A DNA stretch of 28,482 nucleotides from Gnetum montanum (taxonomy: Eukaryota; Streptophyta; Gnetopsida; Gnetales; Gnetaceae): contig MNCI01010761.1 of NCBI GenBank assembly GCA_015680685.1, positions 1 through 28,482 of the forward strand, written 5' to 3'. The position numbers and the translations under genes are program-made. The notes under the pieces are model-generated. The model saw only the letters and a program-made list of their open reading frames with translations. It did no database searches and was not told where the DNA came from. This document shows, piece after piece, positions 22,418-28,482 of the stretch; positions within the stretch are counted from its first letter, which is position 1; the number at the start of each line of letters is the position of its first letter.

Positions 22418-22800
22418 TGCCATCCTAAACTTTGACGGAGCATCCACCTCTCGAGGGGAAAGTTCTACCGCTGTAATCACCTATCCCTTAGGGGAGATCA
22501 GACCCTTTGCTTACTGTTTCAACTTTCATTGTACTAATAACGTAGCAGAGTACGAAGGTCTCCTTAGAGGTCTCGTGACAACACTGGCTTCAGACATCAC
22601 ACAGCTCGTAGTCAGAGGAGACTCACAACTAGTCTTAAACCAAGTCACAAACATTTATACATGCAAAGCCCAACACCTACAACCATACTGTGACCTAGCA
22701 AAACACCTAATGAGGTGATTTGAAAACATCGATGTGCAACACATTTCTAGAAACGATAACACTGTCGTAGATGCACTAGCTACCTTGGCATTAAACATAT
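22418..22800 (+). other. Additional archaeal-type RNase H domain (Tat hallmark)
   Basis: The acidic residues appear in order: Asp in FDGAST (about 22434), Glu in AEYEGL, Asp in GDSQLV and Asp in VVDALATLA. This is separate from the first RNase H downstream of RT (KPFYIYLATSDSSIASIL). Two RNase H domains in this order are known for Tat-group plant elements. A TGA at 22716 breaks it. Confidence 0.82.
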
Positions 22801-23482
22801 CGTCGGACATGTTCCATGCATTACCAAGCTTCGTAACCAGTTGTGCCGAACCAATAACCGATACCCTTGACACATTGCCGATCGCATCTGTTAGTACAAC
22901 ACACGCGATAGAATGGTATGATGACATAAAAGAATACCTTCTACGCTGCGAAACACCATGACATCTAACGAATGCACAAAAGGATGTAGTGCGAAAACGT
23001 TCTAAGCAGTATACCCTGGTAGGGGACACATTGTGTCGTAGATCCTACGAAAGCATATTGCTAACATGCGTTAATAGTACCGATGCCCAAACCATAGTTG
23101 AACAGGTACATGAAGGACTATGCGGAGGACACATAGCACCAAAAGCCATGGCAACAAAGATCAGACGCTTAGGCTACTATTGGCCACACATGGAATATGA
23201 CTGTCTCTCCAAGGTCAAAACATGTAGTACTTGTCAGAAACATAGCAATATAATACATGTCCCACCAAATGAGTTGCATACAGCGCAAATCACGTGGCCC
23301 TTTCAAAAGTGGGGATTGGACCTTATCGGCCCGATAACACCCTCATCTTCTTAGGGCATAGTTTCATCATAACCACAACCGAATATTTCACGAAGTGGGT
23401 TGAAGCTTCTCCCCTTCGAAAAACTACATCTAAACATGTATGCAATTTCATTCTCGAAAACATTGTAACCCACTTTGGCATT

Positions 23483-23483
23483 N
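23483..23483. other. Single ambiguous base with missing integrase segment
   Basis: One N lies between HFGI and NKTI of integrase. The reading frame is kept, but a stretch that should carry two catalytic acidic residues is absent. It may be a collapsed assembly gap or a real deletion with an ambiguous base at the join. Confidence 0.8.
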
Positions 23484-24022
23484 CGACGAACAAAACGATT
23501 ATTACAATACTCAAAAAGATGCTCACCCAAAGCAAGCGAAGATGGCACGAACAATTGATATACGCATTGTGGGCATACCGTACTACACATCGAACTTCAA
23601 CAGGTAAAACACCGTATAGTCTTGTTTACGATTCAGAAGCTGTTTTACCTTTGGAATTACAGGTACCATCTTTAAGGATAACACTTTCCGGACTCCTCGA
23701 CAATGGGCAAAATAATGATCTACGTATCATTGACCTAGACTCGGTGGAAGAAGAACGCATACGTGCCCTCGATCAGATCGAATGGTATCAAAAACAACAA
23801 CGGCAATGACATCGGCACGACACCCATAAGCGTCCTATCAAAGAAGGTGACCTTGTACTTAAGGAAGTTCGAGAACACTTAGACAAATTCTCATCCAACT
23901 GGGAAGGGCCTTACTTGGTCATTAAAGCATTCGACAATGGAGCATTCAAGCTCGCTAATATGGAAGGGAATGAGTTTGCCAATCCAACCAATCACTTGTT
24001 CCTAAAACCGTTCTACATTTGA

Positions 24023-25498
24023 GTACAAGCTCAAGTACGTGTGAGTCCTAGAGTCACGACTATAAACTAATACCACAGAAGAGTCCTGGAGTCACGACTA
24101 TAAACTGATACCACAGAAGAGTCCTAGAGTCACGACTATAAACTGATACCACAGAATAGTCCTGGATCATGACTTAAAACTGGTACAATAGCTCATCCTG
24201 GGATCATGAAGATAAACCGATACCACACAGTGTCCGCAACGACGATAAACTAACACCCGTCTTGCAGGATAGTAAACTGCCACCATTGCATACACCAAAG
24301 TCTGCTAAGACTATAAACTGGTTTGCCTCTTTATGGTCCACTAAGACTAAAAACTGGCAACGTAACATCTGCCACGACGCTAAAATGGCAATGTCCAATA
24401 GGTCATGTTATAAAACTAACCCATGATAGTCCGCCAAGACTATAAACTAGCAAGTTCATCCCTGGTTCCTCGATCCGTCGCCACATTCAAACTTCATCAG
24501 AATCACTGCATCACTCGCCATCAGACAATCCCACCAACATCGCTACCATTCATCTACAATACCTGAGATCACCTCCAATGTCTTGATCACTGTGTAAGTC
24601 TAAGCTCGCTTATTCACTCATGGTTTTCTTGTTTCCTTGGAGTTATGTTTGCAGGATGACACCCAGAGGTTTTCGCACAAGAATGCATTTCATCATAAGT
24701 AGCAAGATGGGACAATGTTCACAGCACACATGGCAAGACTAAATCAAACCGTTCACTAGTACATCCCCATTTCCCAATGCATTCCCTATCTACTCACTAA
24801 CACACTCTACTCAGCCACACCGTTGATACACCTAGTACATCCAAAACTTTGAGCACGCTGTTGCATACTGTAACACTTTGAAGCAGTTGCAACACAAAAC
24901 ACAGCACTGGAGCATGAGTACGAAGTCAAAACAAAGTTTCTTCCAAAAAAAATGTAAGACCCTTGGCACTTCCCATACAAGCCCCAGGCAGGAAGGAAAT
25001 CATCTTAAAACCAAGTACTCATGTCAAAAACAATAAAAAAACATCTAGTTGCATAGCTTTGGCTCTCCACCAACAGGTTCTTCCTAAACACTAAACAAGG
25101 GCCCTGTTCCTCCAAAGGATGTAACACATCCTCCCGTGGCTTTGGTTTTGCCAGCAACTTCTCTTGAACATTACCCAAGAAGCTTGTTCCACCAAAGGAT
25201 GCACATTACATATCTGGATTCCAAGTTTGCTAAAGAATGGCTATTGACAAGGATCAGCATGACACATACACCAGAGCATCCCCTTTTCATCAAGCACAAT
25301 CCCTTGAAAAGTTACTAGTCCCCAAAATCCCTATTCTCCTACTAGCTACAAAATTTCACTTTCCCAATCCCATGCACTACTGAACACGGTATGATGAAGT
25401 CTAGTCAAGTGGCAGTGGACAAAGTCTCTATCGAGTTGCTTGTGGTGTTTTGCACTTCTTTGTCAACACTTCTCGGGTTGATTCCTCCAAACGTCAAC
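24023..25498. other. Untranslated region between pol and 3' LTR of element B
   Basis: Begins with a tandem array (24044-24450). The rest (24450-25498) has no long frame and no similarity I recognise. A GTAAGT at 24594 and a TTTGCAG/GATGAC at 24655 could border a short intron, followed by a 28-codon frame from 24658, but evidence is thin. Confidence 0.7.
24044..24165. repeat. Tandem array, 38-bp unit, three copies plus a partial
   Basis: Units start at 24044, 24082, 24120 and 24158. Each begins AGTCCT(A/G)GAGTCACGACTA, followed by TAAACTGATACCACAGAAG. Diverged units with a (T/A)TAAACT core continue to about 24450. Confidence 0.9.
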
Positions 25499-25511
25499 AA
25501 AGAGGGGCCAA
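25499..25511 (+). promoter_or_regulatory. Polypurine tract of element B
   Basis: AAAGAGGGGCCAA lies directly against the 3' LTR start, the position of the plus-strand primer. It is interrupted by two cytosines, so the functional tract may be only the AAAGAGGGG part. Confidence 0.7.
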
Positions 25512-26718
25512 TGAAACACCACAAAATTTGGAGCTTAGTACTTGTCCAACATCAAGCAGGTCCCTGGGACCCCCAAATGACCATAGCTATATTTGGTGTC
25601 AAACATGGCAACTTCGGAGATCAGATGCGTAATTTTCACTAAGCATGCAATTCCAACGTATACGCCCAAGTATACATTCCCAGTGTATACACTCAAATGC
25701 CCAGCGTATACGCCCAGCGTACATGCCTCACATGTATGCTCAGCAAGTACAATAGATGCATACGCCCGGCATGAAATCTCCAAAGATGGCATAAAAATAG
25801 CACTACAGAGCGAGATTTGGCACAAGGCAGTAACCATCAGCGTACACGCCCCAGCGTATACGCCCAACACATTAGCGTATACGCCTCAGCGTATACGCCC
25901 AGCATCCATCAACGTATACACTAGCGTCCACGACATCTACGCCCAAGTTCGCATACACCCAGCACCTCCAACGTATACGCCCAGCGTATACGCCCACAGT
26001 CTACGCTCGCTGCAGACAGCGTATACGCCCGGCAAATGTAACATATTGTACGCTTGTAAATTTTACGCCCTTGCTCCCGGTCAACGCGCCACGTGTCGCC
26101 CAACCCGAGTCTGCCATCAAAACCTGTATAAAACCCCAATTTTTCACAAAATCCTGGTTGGTTGGCAAATTCCCAAAGCACACCAAAGAATAGAGATGCT
26201 AAGAACTAGAGCACAAACCTCTTACGCTGGACAACCTTGTACACTGAGCATACAGCCTCTACGCTGTGCTTACAGTGTGAATCAGTCACAATCATCCCTG
26301 CATCTACCGGGGCTTTTCGTTCGCCTTGTGTTCCAGTCACAATTGTGTTAGACCGGTGCATTGTACTTTCATTCTGTAATGCCATTGTTGCATTTTCTTC
26401 CTACGATTTTTTACAGTTTGCATTAATTCTTGCATGTATTCTGCTATCGCTTGTTTACGTCTACACTCTGTTCGCATCATTTATGTTTTTTACGCTCTGA
26501 TTTACGCCCGTTACGCCGTTTACGTATAACCCATCGTATAACACTTCGGTGTACGTTCAAGGAAATCGTTGTCTGATCCGCGTGCGGACTACCGAAGGTA
26601 CTCTATGTTTGTTCATTTCAGCTCACCCTCTGGTGAAGGTAGGGTCTTCTGTGCGCGTCCTGCGATCCCACAGTCTCTGTTTTCTTCCAGCCGGAGACCG
26701 ACGATTTTGGGCGGTACA
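25512..26718 (+). repeat. 3' LTR of element B
   Basis: A 1,207-bp LTR, preceded by a purine-rich tract and starting TGAAACACC. It aligns to the 5' LTR until GGTACA at 26713-26718. After that point the 5' copy continues into the primer binding site, while this copy continues into GGTGA and flanking element A sequence. It carries exact GCGTATACGC copies at 25704, 25854, 25875, 25889, 25984 and 26019. Confidence 0.95.
26127..26133 (+). promoter_or_regulatory. TATA box in 3' LTR of B
   Basis: Same TATAAAACCCC context as in the 5' LTR. In this position it would drive transcription into flanking DNA if active. Confidence 0.6.
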
Positions 26719-26723
26719 GGTGA
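26719..26723. other. Target site duplication of element B, right copy (GGTGA)
   Basis: Identical to 8832-8836. Beyond it the sequence continues as element A LTR in reverse orientation, which fixes the insertion to one base pair. Confidence 0.94.
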
Positions 26724-27630
26724 CATGTGGCGCATTGACCAGGTGCAAAAGAATAAAATTTACAAGTATAGAGCGTGTTGTACGCCAGCGTATACCGCTA
26801 TACGCTAGTGTATATTGCTGTACGCTAGCATATACGGCTATACACCAACGTATACACGCTAGACATGTGACCGTGGCGTACAGACTTGATCAGAACAGAA
26901 GAAATCGTTCGTCCTTTAGATTTGAATTTGGATGCCATGAAGATGCTGCCTATAGGTGTTCAGCTCGGTTGACCTTGATTTGACACTTTGTACATGTTGG
27001 GTGTATACACTGGACGTATACGCTGGGCGTATACGTTGTGTCTGCTAGGCGTATATGCTGGGTGTATACGTTGGGCGTATACGCTGTGTCTGTTAGGCAT
27101 ATACACTGGATGTGCAGGATGTACATGCTCAGCGTATAGACTCCAGAATGCATGATGTCAACATCTGATGATTGCTCTGTTCGTGTGAGTTGATGCCTTG
27201 TACCAAGTCTTACTCTGAAATGTTGTTTCCATGATATCTTCGGGGGTTGCATGCCGGGTGTATACCTCAGTTGTACATGCTAAGCATATTTGTGAGGCGT
27301 GTACGCTGGGATTATACGCTGAGCGTATATGCTGGGTGTATACGCTATGGATGTGTACACTGGGCGTATACGCTGTGGATGAAAACTTGGGCGTATACGC
27401 TGAGAATGTATACTTAGTGAAGACTAAGTATCTTGATCTCCGAAGTTGCCATGTTTGATAGCAGATGTTGTCGTGGTCGTCAGTGGATCCCAAGGAACTG
27501 CTCCTTGTTGAGTTCGATTCTGCTTGAAGCTGTCTGTGGGGCCCTCAAGCTTTAGTCATGCTGGGGAGAATTGTGACTTAACTTGATTCTTGTTGGAAAA
27601 GTACTAAGCTCAAAATTTTGTGGTGTTTCA
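26724..27630 (-). mobile_element. Element A: 5' part of its 5' LTR, separated by the insertion of B
   Basis: Read on the minus strand from 27630, this starts TGAAACACCACAAAATTT, the same LTR start as element B, and matches B's LTR down to the point equivalent to about 9418. At 26719-26723 it meets the second copy of the GGTGA target duplication. With 8236-8836 it makes an LTR of about 1.5 kb, roughly 300 bp longer than B's. The extra length lies here, in the part rich in palindromic GCGTATACGC-type repeats (27000-27420). Confidence 0.93.
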
Positions 27631-27635
27631 ATTAG
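27631..27635. other. Candidate target duplication of element A (ATTAG), one side only
   Basis: These are the five bases just outside the start of A's 5' LTR. The other copy would lie beyond the left window edge, so this is a position prediction only. Confidence 0.4.
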
Positions 27636-28482
27636 GCTGCGAATTGTACTAACGTTAACGGAGTAGGAGATTGGAGCAGGAGAAGTCTGAAGTGGCACCA
27701 GAGACAAATGCGCGAGTTCAACGAAACCCTCCATCATTACAGGTGTTACTTCTCACCATAGGAAGAATCTCCCACAATAGCTGCAGTTATGCCTATGCTG
27801 TAAACAAGTGTTTCTACAGCATTGAACACACGAGCTCGAGCCAGGGCCAGGGCCTCACTCCACAACTTGTGGGCAGATAAGGAAGCTAAAGCTAGCAGAG
27901 ATGGGTTTTGAAAGGTACAACGCAGCAAAACTGAAAGCTCTACAACTCATACGAAATATGGATTCACAAAGTCTCTCTGAAATCCCATGTCAACAAGCCA
28001 AAATGGAACTTGGTTCAGTGGAAGAGAAGAAACGTGTCTGCATCCAGTGGCACCATTGCTAGTTATACGATTAACCAGGGAGACCTGCACCATTAACAGT
28101 TAACTTTCTGGTGGATCCTAGAATTGCGCTAAATGATCGTCCACCAAGATGAAGATAACATCAACATGTTACCTCCTTCGGTTAAAACAAATCTGATGCC
28201 ACTACCAACGCCTGCTGTTTTGATGGTGCAGTTGAAACAAATGTACACAACATTATTCCAAATGTCAAATGCAGCTGCAACCACTTGTTTTAAAATAAGA
28301 AAATCAAGAAAGGATGGAAAAATATAGAATTGAACCGTTGTAAGCTCTGCATCCATGATACCCTGAATTTAAGCTATTTTAAGAAAGGTCCCCTTAATTA
28401 TAACTCTAAAAAATTAAATTAAAATTAATTAATTTAGGTATGCATAATGTAAGAGATACATATGACATTGAGAAAAGGGGAA
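27636..28482. other. Flanking DNA outside element A, unidentified
   Basis: This is the only part of the window outside the two elements. Longest open frames are 60-75 codons on either strand, with no recognised motif. The last 130 bp are AT-rich (AATTAAATTAAAATTAATTAA). It could be intergenic DNA or a worn gene or transposon fragment; nothing supports a gene call. Confidence 0.6.

Larger units (their letters stand above)
20676..24022 (+). pseudogene. pol: Decayed pol (RT, RNase H, archaeal-type RNase H, integrase) of element B
   Basis: The frame holds FAWSYTDMPGLDP, a typical Tat lead-in, then RT with YVDD at 21537-21548, the gypsy RNase H (about 21960-22330), a second archaeal-type RNase H (about 22418-22800; FDGAST, AEYEGL, GDSQLV, VVDALATLA), an integrase zinc finger (H..H...C..C, about 23105-23250), integrase core (from GLDLIGPI), and a C-terminal GPY/F module (WEGPYLVIKAF) before stop 24020-24022. 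It would make and integrate the cDNA. Stops at 21096, 21252, 22716, 22959 and 23807, plus a frameshift at about 23345, break it. The integrase core lacks about 45-50 residues at a single N (23483), removing the second Asp and the Glu of DDE. The start is uncertain: 20676 is an in-frame ATG, but the frame is open further upstream. Confidence 0.92.
8837..26718 (+). mobile_element. Element B: complete Tat/Ogre-like Ty3/gypsy LTR retrotransposon
   Basis: Two direct LTRs (8837-10040 and 25512-26718) begin TGAAACACC and end GGTACA. They enclose a primer binding site, leader, gag-protease, an antisense gene, RT-RNase H-integrase and a polypurine tract. GGTGA occurs immediately before the first LTR and immediately after the second, a 5-bp target site duplication. 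The order protease, RT, RNase H, second (archaeal-type) RNase H, integrase places it in the Tat group of Ty3/gypsy elements, and its length of almost 18 kb fits Ogre-like members. Every coding frame carries stops or frameshifts, so this copy is not autonomous. The first 144 bp of the two LTRs differ at 10 positions, all transitions, so the insertion is old. It sits inside the LTR of element A. Confidence 0.96.

Noticed and set aside
28380-28440. MITE or terminal repeat in the AT-rich right edge
   Set aside because: No inverted-repeat partner or target duplication is visible within the window.

Overview
The window looks like repeat-rich nuclear DNA of a flowering plant. It is almost entirely two related Ty3/gypsy LTR retrotransposons of the Tat (Ogre-like) group, one nested in the other. 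The plant assignment rests on the Tat-type pol, on GT-AG introns with plant-like splice sites, and on decay dominated by C/T and G/A transitions, as expected for methylated transposons. The species cannot be told from the sequence.

Element B (plus strand, 8837-26718, 17,882 bp) is structurally complete: 5' LTR 8837-10040, primer binding site 10046-10064, repeat-rich leader, decayed gag-protease 10752-14845, an ANTISENSE multi-exon gene 19992-15441, decayed RT/RNase H/archaeal-type RNase H/integrase about 20676-24022, a polypurine tract just before 25512, and 3' LTR 25512-26718. A perfect 5-bp target duplication (GGTGA) flanks it. Element A (minus strand) runs leftward from 27630: its 5' LTR is split by B into 27630-26724 and 8836-8236, followed by its primer binding site, leader, gag-protease 7697-3456, and exons 4-8 of its own copy of the antisense gene (87-2828, plus strand). 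Its RT-integrase part and 3' LTR lie beyond the left edge. Removing B and one GGTGA rejoins A's LTR so that, at the junction, it differs from B's LTR by one base.

The most notable content is the antisense gene between protease and reverse transcriptase. In B it has a TATA box, an ATG, eight exons (two acceptors decayed) and a stop codon. It encodes a region resembling plant NIF/FCP1-type (HAD) phosphatases, a long central domain I cannot name, an acidic low-complexity segment and a coiled coil. A and B share its exon-intron plan. In one 36-codon stretch they differ by 20 synonymous and no amino-acid changes, a sign of past selection on the protein. Antisense orientation would explain why the introns survived retrotransposition.

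A second family-wide feature is a palindromic decamer (GCGTATACGC, with at least 19 exact copies and many variants). It is concentrated in the LTR U3 regions, the leaders, and the 5' UTR and first intron of the antisense gene, and I found no exact copy in gag or pol. Short tandem arrays with a TAAACT core sit after gag-protease, before RT and after pol. Every reading frame now carries stops or frameshifts, so both copies are dead. No tRNA, rRNA, CRISPR array or intact host gene was found; 27636-28482 is unidentified flanking DNA.
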